Positions 25,672-34,096 of a stretch of 45,704 bases of DNA are shown piece by piece. The notes under the pieces are model-generated. The model was not told the origin of the DNA. It was given only the letters and a program-made list of their open reading frames with translations, and did no database searches. The stretch is from Ignisphaera sp. GTDB lineage: Archaea; Thermoproteota; Thermoprotei_A; Sulfolobales; Ignisphaeraceae. Both the position numbers and the translations under genes were made by a program. The stretch is taken from positions 1-45,704 of the forward strand of contig JAJHQM010000005.1 in NCBI GenBank assembly GCA_020833345.1, read 5' to 3'. Every line of letters begins with the position of its first letter. Position 1 is the stretch's first letter.

Positions 25672-26373
25672 TCACTTTGACATTCTCTCAAACCTTTCTA
25701 TATATGTTACAGTATCATATTTCCCAATGTATTTATATATTTCTTCGGCTACGATGGCTTTAACTAATTGCAAATCTCTGTCGAGTAAGATTTCCTTGGG
25801 CATCTCTATTGTAACACTATTGCTATTTTGATCTATGAATACCTTAAATCTGTCTATAGGTATCCTCCTGTATCTCCTATGAAGTAGGTACTTTATCTTT
25901 TCAGCGTCATCATCTAAAATCTTAACCACTTTGTATCTACATACAAAAGTCTTTCCAGCAAGTGGATGATTAAAATCTATTAGTACCCTACCTCCAGTAA
26001 TAGCTTTTACAACGCCTACCTGTCCTCCAACTTCAACTGTTTTACCAACCTCAGGCACAACATTGTTCCTAAGAAGCTCTCTAATACTGAGTATTTTTAC
26101 CTTAGAAGGATCTCTCATTCCATAAGCTTTTTCCGGGGGTATTTCGATTTCATATTCTTTTCCAGCTTCAGCAAAATTCTCAACATGTTCTTCAAGACCC
26201 CGTATAATTCTATTTTCACCGACAATAATGAGTAAGGGTTCATATATTTTATCAGCTTCCCATTTATTCTCTTTCTTGGCAATATCCTCTACTGTTGTAT
26301 CTATCAGCTCACCTGTATCCTTACTTCTCATAACATAATCTATCAATACAAAGCTATTTTTTTGTATAGCCAT
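25672..26373 (-). CDS. FKBP-type peptidyl-prolyl isomerase (SlyD-like)
   Basis: A 233-residue archaeal long-type FKBP, which speeds proline isomerisation and acts as a chaperone. The core shows LIIVGENRIIRGLEEHVENF and IEIPPEKAYG, with the inserted IF domain (LRNNVVPEVGKTVEV to GGRVLIDFNHPLAGKTF) typical of SlyD-like members. A C-terminal extension of about 80 residues follows. AGGTGG stands 7 nt before the ATG. A C/D sRNA lies immediately downstream on the same strand. Confidence 0.93.
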   Translation of the reverse strand: MAIQKNSFVLIDYVMRSKDTGELIDTTVEDIAKKENKWEADKIYEPLLIIVGENRIIRGLEEHVENFAEAGKEYEIEIPPEKAYGMRDPSKVKILSIRELLRNNVVPEVGKTVEVGGQVGVVKAITGGRVLIDFNHPLAGKTFVCRYKVVKILDDDAEKIKYLLHRRYRRIPIDRFKVFIDQNSNSVTIEMPKEILLDRDLQLVKAIVAEEIYKYIGKYDTVTYIERFERMSK

Positions 26374-26514
26374 TTCTCAACCACCTTTAACATGATATAA
26401 GCTTTATGAAAAAGGTAAAAAAGTTAATATAGGCTACTTTAGACCTTTAAAGTACTGTGTGATAATAATTATAAAACTATTCTACTTTTAACGGAATGTC
26501 TTACGTGGTATCAT

Positions 26515-27081
26515 ATGAGTTATGAAACCGAAATTAAGTTAAGAATTAGCAATGCTGATTATATTGAGAAGAAATTGAAAGAGCTTGGCGCAGAGCTTGA
26601 TAATATTATTGAGGAAGAGGATTACTATATAGACCTAACACCCTGTGTTGATATGAAACGCAATGATATAGCTTTAAGGATCAGAAAATCGAAAAGCCTC
26701 ACGAAAGGTGATATAGTAGAGGAAGTTACATTCAAGGGCAAGAGATTATCAGAATTCCCCAAGGTTAGAAAAGAAATCACTGTAAACATAAGTAATGCAG
26801 AAAAAATGTTAGAAATATTTCGTGAACTTGGTTTCAGAAACGTATATACGGTTCATAAGATTAGAAAGGTGTACATATTAAGTAATTCAAAGGTGTTTTT
26901 AGATTATGTAGAGGAGTTGGGGTACTTTATAGAGATAGAGCTGTTGAAACCCATGGACTTAGCTACTTTAAAGAACGAGCTTGCAAGGCTTTTTACAGCA
27001 CTTAATGTTAGTGAAAGGCATATTGAGAGAAAGACTTATCTTGAGCTATTATTAGAAAAGAGAGGCATTATTTTCTCTTAG
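26515..27081 (+). CDS. CYTH-domain protein (CyaB/ThTPase-like)
   Basis: A 188-residue CYTH-fold protein. The N-terminal YETEIKL gives the ExExK motif (Glu4, Glu6, Lys8), and charged strands follow (ALRIRK, EVTFKGKR, VRKEITV, KIRKVYI), ending in FIEIELL. Archaeal members are labelled class IV adenylate cyclase or thiamine triphosphatase; they bind triphosphates in a tunnel. Which substrate is used here cannot be read from sequence. GTGGT lies 5 nt before the ATG. It appears monocistronic. Confidence 0.92.
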   Translation: MSYETEIKLRISNADYIEKKLKELGAELDNIIEEEDYYIDLTPCVDMKRNDIALRIRKSKSLTKGDIVEEVTFKGKRLSEFPKVRKEITVNISNAEKMLEIFRELGFRNVYTVHKIRKVYILSNSKVFLDYVEELGYFIEIELLKPMDLATLKNELARLFTALNVSERHIERKTYLELLLEKRGIIFS

Positions 27082-27356
27082 GTAATCTAATAATATTTTC
27101 TCATTTCTGTTTTATTGGAATTGCTTTAAAGTTTTAAGCAAGAATGATTACGATACGATTTAACTATGAAGTCCAGTCTACAGAGTTTAATAATAATAGC
27201 ATCTATAATTGCATTACTTAAAATTTACCAGATATTCTAGGGCTTTTAGCCTTTTCAAATGTCTTGCTTAGAAGGGTTTAATTATGCCAATTAGAGAATG
27301 AGGTAAATTTAAGAATAGAGTGCGCTATAAGGTTATTTTAATTAAGTATTAGCTAT

Positions 27357-27878
27357 TCAGTCTTTACCTACAATTTCTTTAAGTCTTTCAATACCCTTTA
27401 TCTCGTCTATGAATTTCGCTACTGATGGAGGCACTAATTCTCGCCATTTTTCATCTCCCATAAGCATTAGTGTTCTTATTTTTGTAGAGCTATAATTCTC
27501 CCTATTGTATGGAGGGGGTATGAGTACTTCATAACCTGCTTCTTTAAATAATCTCACTACAAGAGGGTTTCTAGCTATTCCATATGTAAATGGAGGTACA
27601 TACATGGCCACATACTTAACCCATACAACATTCATAAGAATGTCAGGTACGGGTATTATATACACTCTAGAAAGGTCTAATCCAGCGTCTTTTAAAGCCT
27701 CTTTAATCATCACAACTCTTTCCCCTGCTGTAAAAGGATTGGCAATGGTATGACTTTCCTGAGCAGTTCCAATAACTATTATTATTTCATCAACTTTTTC
27801 TAAAGACCATTTGATTACGTTTACATGTCCCCAGTGAATAGGTTGAAATCTACCTGGATAAACACCTCTTATAACCAT
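27357..27878 (-). CDS. nadM: Nicotinamide-nucleotide adenylyltransferase
   Basis: NadM adenylates nicotinamide mononucleotide to make NAD. Nucleotide-binding motifs are [18 protein letters not shown] at the N-terminus and [10 protein letters not shown] near the C-terminus; [16 protein letters not shown] is also family-specific. The frame extends to GTG 27890, but GGGTG stands 7 nt before ATG 27878, giving 173 residues, the usual size. It is divergent from rtcA, 70 nt away. Confidence 0.95.
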   Translation of the reverse strand: MVIRGVYPGRFQPIHWGHVNVIKWSLEKVDEIIIVIGTAQESHTIANPFTAGERVVMIKEALKDAGLDLSRVYIIPVPDILMNVVWVKYVAMYVPPFTYGIARNPLVVRLFKEAGYEVLIPPPYNRENYSSTKIRTLMLMGDEKWRELVPPSVAKFIDEIKGIERLKEIVGKD

Positions 27879-27948
27879 ATTTCTGAGCACCCATAGCTAT
27901 TAGCAAAAACTAATATATTATAGTATATAAAGTTATTGTGAGGCGTGT

Positions 27949-29010
27949 TTGAAAGTGATTATAATTGATGGAAGTTTTGGTGAAGGAGGGGGTCAGATAC
28001 TTAGAACAGCAATAGGCCTAGCAACAGTATTAGGTAAACCTGTTAAGGTTGTAAATATAAGGGCTAAAAGAAGGAACCCAGGGTTACAACCGCAGCATTT
28101 GATGGCTGTAAGAGCTCTTGCTAAGTTATCTAATGCCAGGGTAGAAGGTGATAGGATAGGCTCTATGGAGTTAATTTTTGAACCTGGCAGGCCTAGGGGA
28201 GGAAGTTATGTATTTGATGTAGGAACAGCAGGTAGTGTTACACTTGTATTACAAGCACTAACTCCAGCATTACCATTTTTAGATAGGGATATAATGATAG
28301 AGCTTAGAGGTGGTACTGATGTTCCTTGGAGCCCACCAGTAGATTACATAAGGTTTGTGTTCATACCTATAGTAAAAAAGTTTGGATTAAACGTGGAATT
28401 GGAGTTGATTAGGAGAGGGCATTATCCAAGAGGTGGAGGTATTATTAGAATTCATGCAAGTCCTTCTACTAGGCTAAGAGCTGTAGAGATTGTCGAAAGA
28501 GGGGGGCTAAGGAGGATTGGAGGTAGATCACATTGTGTTAAATTACCCAAGCATGTTGCTGAAAGGCAAGCTAATGCTGCTAAGGAAATTTTGAAAGACA
28601 TTGGGGTACCAGTGCATATAGATCTTGAATTTTATGACCCTAGATCAGACCCTCATTGGGGTCCTGGAAGCGGTATTGTTCTTTATGCAGAGTTTAGTAA
28701 TAGCGTTATAGGTGCTGATGCTCTTGGAGAAAAGGGAAAGCCTGCTGAAGCTGTTGGAAGAGAAGCTGCTCAAAAGCTCTTACAAGAAATAGAGAGTGGT
28801 GCTGCTGTAGATAGCCATATGGGAGACATGATTGTGACTTTAGCTTGCTTAGCAGAAAATGTGACGAGATATACTACATCTAAATTGACTTTGCACACCG
28901 AAACAGTGTTAAGGATTGCTAAAGAGCTTACTGGTTGCGATTACAGAATTACACCTATGCAATCCATGTATCTAATAGAGATTAAAGGTATTGGTTTTAG
29001 GGTTACTTAA
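27949..29010 (+). CDS. rtcA: RNA 3'-terminal phosphate cyclase
   Basis: RtcA converts RNA 3'-phosphates to 2',3'-cyclic phosphates using ATP. The 353 residues show [28 protein letters not shown], and [16 protein letters not shown], where the histidine is the probable AMP-accepting nucleophile. The start is TTG, placing MKVIIIDGS at the N-terminus; GAGG lies just upstream. Its 3' end overlaps the convergent L37e gene by 8 nt. Confidence 0.96.
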   Translation: MKVIIIDGSFGEGGGQILRTAIGLATVLGKPVKVVNIRAKRRNPGLQPQHLMAVRALAKLSNARVEGDRIGSMELIFEPGRPRGGSYVFDVGTAGSVTLVLQALTPALPFLDRDIMIELRGGTDVPWSPPVDYIRFVFIPIVKKFGLNVELELIRRGHYPRGGGIIRIHASPSTRLRAVEIVERGGLRRIGGRSHCVKLPKHVAERQANAAKEILKDIGVPVHIDLEFYDPRSDPHWGPGSGIVLYAEFSNSVIGADALGEKGKPAEAVGREAAQKLLQEIESGAAVDSHMGDMIVTLACLAENVTRYTTSKLTLHTETVLRIAKELTGCDYRITPMQSMYLIEIKGIGFRVT

Positions 29011-29188
29011 TTCTAACTCTATTGTACTTCTTATTTTGCCAGCTGTATCTTCTCACCTTACTAGATCGACCAAAACCGCAAGCAGCGCAGTATCCTTTTG
29101 ATACATTAAATGACACTCTTCCACATCTCCTGCACTTAATATGTGTGACTTTTTTACTTCTTTTACCCATTGAGGGCGTTCCTTTCAC
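29003..29188 (-). CDS. rpl37e: 50S ribosomal protein L37e
   Basis: A 61-residue zinc-binding ribosomal protein. [13 protein letters not shown] at the N-terminus and the CRRC ... CAAC pairs (CxxC-x14-CxxC) identify it. The start is GTG; AGGTG stands 7 nt upstream, in the 12-nt gap after the LSm gene. LSm-L37e pairing is common in archaea. Confidence 0.96.
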   Translation of the reverse strand: MKGTPSMGKRSKKVTHIKCRRCGRVSFNVSKGYCAACGFGRSSKVRRYSWQNKKYNRVRIK

Positions 29189-29200
29189 ATTATGACACCT

Positions 29201-29434
29201 TTACATGGGTGATATTACAACAATGTTTTCTCCTCTAATTAGTACTGTGCCTAGCTTTCTCCATTCACCATTACTCATTTCTTCCTCAGCGTTATCAAGC
29301 ACTATGTTTAGGTGTAAGTCGTAGCTCTTTAACTTTCCTCTAATGGATTTGCCTCCCCGAAGCTTTATTAAAACCATTTGACCAACGCTTTCCGCCAAGA
29401 TCTTATGTGCGGTATCAGGAACTTGATTACTCAT
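29201..29434 (-). CDS. Sm-like RNA-binding protein (LSm)
   Basis: A 77-residue archaeal Sm protein that forms a seven-membered ring binding U-rich RNA. Sm1 is VLIKLRGGKSIRGKLKSYDLH through NIVLDNAEEE; Sm2 is TVLIRGENIVVIS. The frame is open to TTG 29452, but GAGGAT stands 6 nt before ATG 29434, which starts MSNQVPDTAHK. L37e follows 12 nt later in the same operon. Confidence 0.94.
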   Translation of the reverse strand: MSNQVPDTAHKILAESVGQMVLIKLRGGKSIRGKLKSYDLHLNIVLDNAEEEMSNGEWRKLGTVLIRGENIVVISPM

Positions 29435-29523
29435 AACCCTATCCTCGGGCAAGATAGCTTTACTAAGGTAGGGTTATAAGCTTTTACACTACTCATCATG
29501 AGTATTAGTAGTTGGTGCTTAAT

Positions 29524-30033
29524 ATGATCTTGGGGATTATGAGTGATAGCCATGATAATTTAGAGGCTCTCTTAAAAGCTTTAGAGATCTTTAGAAAGTA
29601 TGGTGTTGAAGTAATAATTCATCTTGGTGATATAATTTCGCCATTTACATTTATGAGGCTACTTGAATATCCTGGGAGAATAATAGTAGTATTGGGTAAT
29701 AATGACGGAGATGCGGTTTTGCTTAAAGAACTCGCAGTAAAAGCTGGGGCAATACTTAAAAAAGATGCTTATGCAACTGAAATAGGTGGGAGGAGGATAT
29801 TCCTAATGCATGGATTTGCTGATCCTGAGTTAACAAAGACAGTAGCACATGCACTTGGAGCTTCAGGAAAATTTGATATAATTCTCTATGGACACACACA
29901 TAAATCAGAAGCAATACAAATAGGTAAAACTATAGTACTAAACCCTGGTGAAGTTTGTGGGTACATAACGGGAAAACGATCTATAGCCATTTTAAACACG
30001 GTTTCATTAGAGTATAAGGTTACAGAATTTTGA
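29524..30033 (+). CDS. Metallophosphoesterase, MJ0936/YfcE-like
   Basis: A 169-residue calcineurin-like phosphodiesterase. Metal ligands are seen in MSDSHDN (DxH), IHLGDI (GD), LGNNDG (GNxD/N), LMHGF and YGHTHKS (GHxH), all in canonical order. Relatives hydrolyse model phosphodiesters; the natural substrate is unknown. The frame extends to TTG 29512, but GGTG stands 6 nt before ATG 29524. It is divergent from the LSm-L37e operon. Confidence 0.9.
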   Translation: MILGIMSDSHDNLEALLKALEIFRKYGVEVIIHLGDIISPFTFMRLLEYPGRIIVVLGNNDGDAVLLKELAVKAGAILKKDAYATEIGGRRIFLMHGFADPELTKTVAHALGASGKFDIILYGHTHKSEAIQIGKTIVLNPGEVCGYITGKRSIAILNTVSLEYKVTEF

Positions 30034-30081
30034 TATAGAGTTTTTAGCCCTAAGAAAATAAAACTTTCACGTGTAACAGGT

Positions 30082-30174
30082 GGCCGCGGTAGCTCAGCCT
30101 GGTTAGAGCGCGGGACTGTGGGGCTAGGGGGTGCAGAGATCCCGAGGTCCCGGGTTCGAATCCCGGCCGCGGCC
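30082..30174 (+). tRNA. tRNA-His(GTG) with 17-nt intron
   Basis: The gene encodes an extra 5' G (30082) opposite discriminator C73 (30174), the hallmark of histidine tRNA. Acceptor GCCGCGG/CCGCGGC; anticodon stem CGGGA/TCCCG. Removing 30122-30138 after G37 gives loop CTGTGGA, anticodon GTG. The precursor pairs CTGTG with TGCAG and leaves an AG^A bulge at the 3' cut. No CCA is encoded. Confidence 0.96.
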
Positions 30175-30210
30175 CTTAAAATAAAGTCGTATTGTTATGG
30201 GTTGACTCAT

Positions 30211-30411
30211 ATGGTCAATTATAAGAAGTATAAAGAAGCTCTAGAAAGAATGGGTTTAAAGCAACTAGATGTATATCGATATAAGGATAAAGACGTTGTA
30301 AGAGCTATAAGGACCCAAGATAGCAAAGTTTTTTTGATAGAGCTTCCAAAGCACAGAGAGGAAATGAGTATGGAAGAATTTGCAAGCTTCATTAAGACAA
30401 AAATTAAGTAA
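30211..30411 (+). CDS. Small conserved-looking protein, unknown
   Basis: A 66-residue charged protein (MVNYKKYKEALERMGLKQL at the start, EEMSMEEFASFIKTKIK at the end) that I do not recognise. The frame runs back to 30118 but there it crosses tRNA-His, so the real start must be later; ATG 30211 has GGGTTG 6 nt upstream. No cysteines are paired and no membrane segment is seen. The layout (helix, strands, helix) suggests a small alpha-beta domain. Coding status is likely because of the ribosome site and the balanced composition. Confidence 0.65.
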   Translation: MVNYKKYKEALERMGLKQLDVYRYKDKDVVRAIRTQDSKVFLIELPKHREEMSMEEFASFIKTKIK

Positions 30412-30482
30412 GAACACTGTTAATCGTCTAATGCATAATATAGCACCATATTCTCAGAACTCATTAACTGATGCAAATAGTA

Positions 30483-30562
30483 TCTTGTGCCCCGCCTAAC
30501 CGATCTCTCCACATTTCCATAACCCTTTAGCGGGTCTTTCAGAGAGACGTGAGGTAGCGGGG
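30483..30562 (-). ncRNA. H/ACA guide RNA (single hairpin)
   Basis: On the minus strand, CCCCGCT pairs with GGCGGGG to close a hairpin. Above it lies an internal pocket (about ACCTCACG on the 5' side and TCGGTTA on the 3' side), then an upper stem TCTCTC/GAGAGA, then a GACCC/GGGTT apical stem. An ACA box follows one nucleotide after the closing stem (30488-30486). From the base of the upper stem to ACA is 15 nt, the distance required for pseudouridylation guides. The pocket predicts a target of the form UAACCGA-UN-CGUGAGGU. A TATA-like TTATTATA sits about 27 nt upstream. Confidence 0.7.
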
Positions 30563-30717
30563 CCATAGGTGGTAAAATCAAATTAGTATAATAAGTTTTC
30601 TGTACATTATAACTACCAAAGTCTTTCAAAGCTGAAATACAGTGAATGTAAATAAAATAGTAACTCAGATACAATAGCTACAAAGGGACTCTACTCCAAA
30701 TTGGTGGGGCCGATATT

Positions 30718-30794
30718 TGGTAGCGGGGGGTGGATTTGAACCACCGACCTCGGGGTTATGAGCCCCGCGGGCTACCAGGCTGCCCTACCCCGCT
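30718..30794 (-). tRNA. Initiator tRNA-Met(CAT), CCA encoded
   Basis: On the minus strand, acceptor AGCGGGG/CCCCGCT with A1-U72 and anticodon stem CGGGG/CCCCG around loop CTCATAA. The A1-U72 pair and the run of G:C pairs beside the loop are initiator features, so this is not the elongator or the Ile2 tRNA. Discriminator A and CCA (30720-30718) are encoded. No intron. Confidence 0.95.
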
Positions 30795-30856
30795 AATTTA
30801 CGGCCCCATTATTTAGTATTTATATCTGTAAGCTTAAAAACATTTTTGTTGTTGCT

Positions 30857-31495
30857 CTATGAGGGTATGGGTATCATGCTATTCAATAACTTCTTTATTT
30901 CTGTCAGCCTTGGCCTTAGTTCTTTTATTCTTGTCTTTAGTATCTTTGTAAGTCTCTGAATATGTACCCTGCTAACGTTGGTTTTCTGAGCTATTTCATT
31001 CAAATCTGCTTCACCATAAATCAAGAGATTTTTTATTAGAAGGGCTATTGCTACTTTACTTCTAAATGTTCTTGAAGATAAAATTGCATCTTCATCTAGC
31101 ATCTCCATAATTTTCCTAATAACATAATCATTTTTTACTATTCTCATTAACTCATCATCGCCTACATGCTTGTATATTCTAGCTTTACCACCACTCAATA
31201 CAATCTTAATAGCATCTATATTTACATTTACATTCTTTCTACATCTTCTCATAAAAATCTCATATTTGTTAACCTCCTTTAAGTATTCATAGAGTCTTTG
31301 TGTATAGCTATGAGTTTTCTTAAACTTAATAGCATTTTTTACACTTTTTACAGCATATTTCGTAGATTCACATGCTATTCCTATGAATTGCTCTATAAAT
31401 ATTGTATCAATTATTGTACCGCACTTTCCACACACTGCATACCCCCTTTCAAAATCATACACTATATCTATTGAACTACAGTATGGGCACTTCAT
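30857..31495 (-). CDS. TFB-like zinc-ribbon transcription factor, divergent
   Basis: A 212-residue protein with an N-terminal zinc ribbon CPYC-x15-CGKC, of the kind found in TFB/TFIIB, and a C-terminal helix-turn-helix (NEIAQKTNVSRVHIQRLTKIL). The usual two cyclin repeats and B-finger of TFB are not clearly present; only about 120 residues lie between. It may be a reduced TFB paralogue or another basal factor. GTGGTG stands 7 nt before the ATG. It is divergent from PCNA, and a C/D sRNA lies in the shared intergenic region. Function unproven. Confidence 0.72.
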   Translation of the reverse strand: MKCPYCSSIDIVYDFERGYAVCGKCGTIIDTIFIEQFIGIACESTKYAVKSVKNAIKFKKTHSYTQRLYEYLKEVNKYEIFMRRCRKNVNVNIDAIKIVLSGGKARIYKHVGDDELMRIVKNDYVIRKIMEMLDEDAILSSRTFRSKVAIALLIKNLLIYGEADLNEIAQKTNVSRVHIQRLTKILKTRIKELRPRLTEIKKLLNSMIPIPS

Positions 31496-31599
31496 ACTAC
31501 AACACCACGTTTAACAGAAAGAGACGGAAACTATATAAGATGGTATGTAAGAATCTATTCATACTCACTGAGAGTAGACAGAAACTATTCGTAAATTAT

Positions 31600-31658
31600 G
31601 AAAATCAGGATTCATATGCCTCATCATATAGCAGATCGAGATCCTTCATCATCTGCCG
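31600..31658 (-). ncRNA. C/D box guide sRNA upstream of PCNA
   Basis: A textbook C/D sRNA on the minus strand. In order: box C ATGATGA (31652-31646), 11-nt guide AGGATCTCGAT, box D' CTGC (31634-31631), 3-nt spacer, box C' ATGATGA (31627-31621), 12-nt guide GGCATATGAATC, and box D CTGA (31608-31605). Only D' departs from consensus. Predicted targets are ATCGAGATCCT and GATTCATATGCC, methylated at the fifth base from each D box. It lies antisense to a spurious upstream extension of the PCNA frame, which argues against that extension. Confidence 0.83.
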
Positions 31659-31756
31659 AATCCTTATGTAGACAACTACTTAAAAATTTTAGTAGCTATA
31701 GCTCTAGAATAGGTGTGATAAGCTTGAGCATCTCATTTACTATACAACCAAAAGTA

Positions 31757-32485
31757 ATGTTTTCTTATCCAAGTGCAAAAGACTTCGTAGACGTCTTAAA
31801 AACGCTCTCTGAAATTGTTGAAGAAGTTTTATTTGTAGTATCTCCAAAGGGTTTAAGTGTTAAGGCTTTAGATCCTAGTAGAGTTGCAATGATGTTCATA
31901 ACGATACCTGCGGAAGCATTTCAAGAATTCAAAGCAGAAGATGAGTTAAAAATAGGTCTAGCTGTAGGGAACTTATCTAAAATTTTGAAGAACCTAAAGA
32001 AAGGAGACAAAATAACAATGGGTGCTGATGAGGCAGCCATAGAGATACTTATTGAGGGGACATCTATCAGAAGATATAAGTTTAGGAATATAGAGGTTGT
32101 AAGTGAGGAGGTACCTGAGCTATCTCCACAATATGATGTAGAGGCCTCCGCACTTTCAACAGCACTTAGAACGATTATTTCAGAGCTATCATCAATGACT
32201 AGTACTATAGGGATAACAGCCTTTAAAGATTCTCTACTATTTGTTGATCTGGATACTAAGAAAAGCAGCTATAGATTAGCCACAACTACGGGTAATTTAA
32301 TAACACTAAGTGTGAAGAAAGAAAATGTTACGGCAGCCTACGATAGTGAGTATTTATCAAAAGTGCTTAGCATCTTACATCTTGGTAACATAGTTGACAT
32401 AAAATACGGTTCTGAAGCGCCTCTTTACTTATCAACAGAGTTTTCTGGTGGAAGGGCTGAATACTATTTAGCAGCAAAAATTTAA
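31757..32485 (+). CDS. pcn: DNA polymerase sliding clamp PCNA
   Basis: PCNA forms the ring that tethers DNA polymerase, Fen1 and ligase. The 242 residues begin MFSYPSAKDFVDVLKTL, contain VKALDPSRVAMMFITIPAE and an interdomain region (SEEVPELSPQYD), and end with AEYYLAAKI. Crenarchaea often have three clamp paralogues; this one could be part of a heterotrimer. The frame is open to 31598, but that part is antisense to a C/D sRNA. An in-frame TTG at 31724 has AGGTG 8 nt upstream and would add 11 residues, so the N-terminus is uncertain. Its 3' end overlaps convergent priL by 4 nt. Confidence 0.94.
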   Translation: MFSYPSAKDFVDVLKTLSEIVEEVLFVVSPKGLSVKALDPSRVAMMFITIPAEAFQEFKAEDELKIGLAVGNLSKILKNLKKGDKITMGADEAAIEILIEGTSIRRYKFRNIEVVSEEVPELSPQYDVEASALSTALRTIISELSSMTSTIGITAFKDSLLFVDLDTKKSSYRLATTTGNLITLSVKKENVTAAYDSEYLSKVLSILHLGNIVDIKYGSEAPLYLSTEFSGGRAEYYLAAKI

Positions 32486-33621
32486 GATTTTCTATTTTTA
32501 GTAATTTTATAAGGATATTGAAGGGGGTTTTTGATTCCACAAGCATATCTACACATATTTAAAACCTTCATAGTATCACAATTATAAGTCGTATACTTCT
32601 TTTTAGACCCTCTCAAACCTTGTAAATGCTCAATCTGATATTTTGTGATCTTTTCATTAAAATCAGGGCTGTACTTGAATAATTCAATTATAACTTCTTG
32701 GGCCAAGCCTAGATTTATAAGAAAAGTTGCTAATGCAAATCTCTGATGATGAGAAAGATTTTCGCCCTTCATTAGCGCTTCAATGATGCTGTTTATGCAA
32801 GGCGGGAATAGTTTCTTAGATATGTTATAGAGATCATTTACACTTTTTATACCTTCTAACGTCTCCTTCAAACTCTCCGTAGAGAGCATTGTAGAAGCAT
32901 TCCCTGATATAGCAAAATGTTCTATTTTCTCCAGTCCAAGTATTTTTTTAAAATCCTCTAAGACTTGTACAAAATCCTTAATGTTCATTAAAAATGTGCA
33001 TTGTGATGAAAACTGGTGTAACTTTGATGTGAGCAAATTTTTTAGATACTCCATTAAAAGTCTAGCAATTCTCAATTTACTATCTATATACACATAACCT
33101 TCTAGAATTGGAAGTGAGATGAGTTTCCAGGGTTCTTCAGTAAGCAAAGGTTTAGCGATTTTGAGATAGTCAGTGAGGGCAATTTTATAGTTATAGCACA
33201 CCTTCATAATGAATTGTTTTCTATTCTTTACTGTAATGTACATAGTTTCTAAGAAACACCTTTCAGAAAAGTGCAATTGCATATCTAAAGCTCTTGCGTA
33301 CTCCACTATATAGGCATCATTGTATTCTATAAGGTCATATAATAATGTTGTAGAGAGCTTGTGTATAAGCTTGTTTACAATGTTTGTATATTGCTTAAGC
33401 AGTGAAAGTGATAAAAGTAATGCTATGATAGGCTTATCATCGGCTTTCCTTAAGATTTCTACTGAAGAATTTTCATTTAGTTCCATAATTTTCTGTGCTA
33501 TAAATACAGCTTCTTTACTAGAATGCACAAAGAGTTCAGCATCTCCTATAAAGAAATCTTTGATAATATCTTCACAGGAATTAGTATTTAAGAGAGACCG
33601 TACGATACTAAGGATTGTCAT
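32482..33621 (-). CDS. priL: DNA primase large subunit PriL
   Basis: PriL partners the catalytic PriS in making replication primers. The C-terminal iron-sulphur domain is diagnostic: Cys275 (LFPPCINS), Cys348 (TTYNCDT), Cys357 and Cys361 (NMCRYACGIKNPL), with SHHQRFALATFLINLG in the same domain. The N-terminal 200 residues are helical and poorly conserved, as usual. Length is 379. GAGGTT stands 8 nt before the ATG. It overlaps the upstream unknown gene by 14 nt, so translation is probably coupled. Confidence 0.94.
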   Translation of the reverse strand: MTILSIVRSLLNTNSCEDIIKDFFIGDAELFVHSSKEAVFIAQKIMELNENSSVEILRKADDKPIIALLLSLSLLKQYTNIVNKLIHKLSTTLLYDLIEYNDAYIVEYARALDMQLHFSERCFLETMYITVKNRKQFIMKVCYNYKIALTDYLKIAKPLLTEEPWKLISLPILEGYVYIDSKLRIARLLMEYLKNLLTSKLHQFSSQCTFLMNIKDFVQVLEDFKKILGLEKIEHFAISGNASTMLSTESLKETLEGIKSVNDLYNISKKLFPPCINSIIEALMKGENLSHHQRFALATFLINLGLAQEVIIELFKYSPDFNEKITKYQIEHLQGLRGSKKKYTTYNCDTMKVLNMCRYACGIKNPLQYPYKITKNRKS

Positions 33622-34096
33622 GATTTCTTAACCTCAATTCTATACAAGCCTTTATATCATGTTGCCCTAGTTGACTACAACACGTGTATATAACCTTTAT
33701 AATCTGGTTAATCTGTGCAGAGACCTTACCAAAATTTTTTACATATATGCACAGTAAGTCAGGATTGCTTTGTCCTCTTTTTACTTCTAAAACTAGTAAT
33801 GGATTAGTTGGAGGATCTGGAAGAGAATCAAGAGGTTTTTCTCTACCCATGTAAATCCACTTAAGTTTTCCATTAATTGCCTTAAGCTTATACCAGTATC
33901 TGCCAAAGTAGTAATAGATCTTTTTTGAATCACTTAGACTGTTCTTTACAACAATATGTAAAGGTTTTAAATAAACACCATATCCCTTAATCATGCTATT
34001 ATAATTATAAAGCTGCTGTCTATAATAATCAAGAAGAGAGTCTATTAGCAACTTCATGCAGTAACTGCTTAAGCATAGTTCATTTTTTGAAGACAA
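33608..34096 (-). CDS. Unknown protein encoded with priL
   Basis: A 162-residue protein I do not recognise. It has a distinctive aromatic stretch (YYYFGRYWYKLKAINGKLKW), then MGREKPLDSLPDPPTNPL, then a cysteine pair (YTCCSQ). The first 40 residues look helical. It starts with TTG (GTGAT 5 nt upstream) and overlaps priL by 14 nt, so it is very likely translated with it. A primase accessory role is a guess by position only; I could not match it to PriX. No membrane segment or signal peptide. Confidence 0.7.
   Translation of the reverse strand: MSSKNELCLSSYCMKLLIDSLLDYYRQQLYNYNSMIKGYGVYLKPLHIVVKNSLSDSKKIYYYFGRYWYKLKAINGKLKWIYMGREKPLDSLPDPPTNPLLVLEVKRGQSNPDLLCIYVKNFGKVSAQINQIIKVIYTCCSQLGQHDIKACIELRLRNHDNP

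Noticed and set aside
30118-30210. Upstream extension of the small gene at 30211
   Set aside because: It is read through tRNA-His; the good ribosome site is before ATG 30211.
30420-30674. 84-residue minus-strand open frame
   Set aside because: It covers the H/ACA RNA and has no recognised motif or ribosome site.
31598-31756. 53-residue N-terminal extension of PCNA
   Set aside because: It does not resemble any clamp N-terminus, runs antisense to a C/D sRNA, and PCNA's own start motif lies at 31757.
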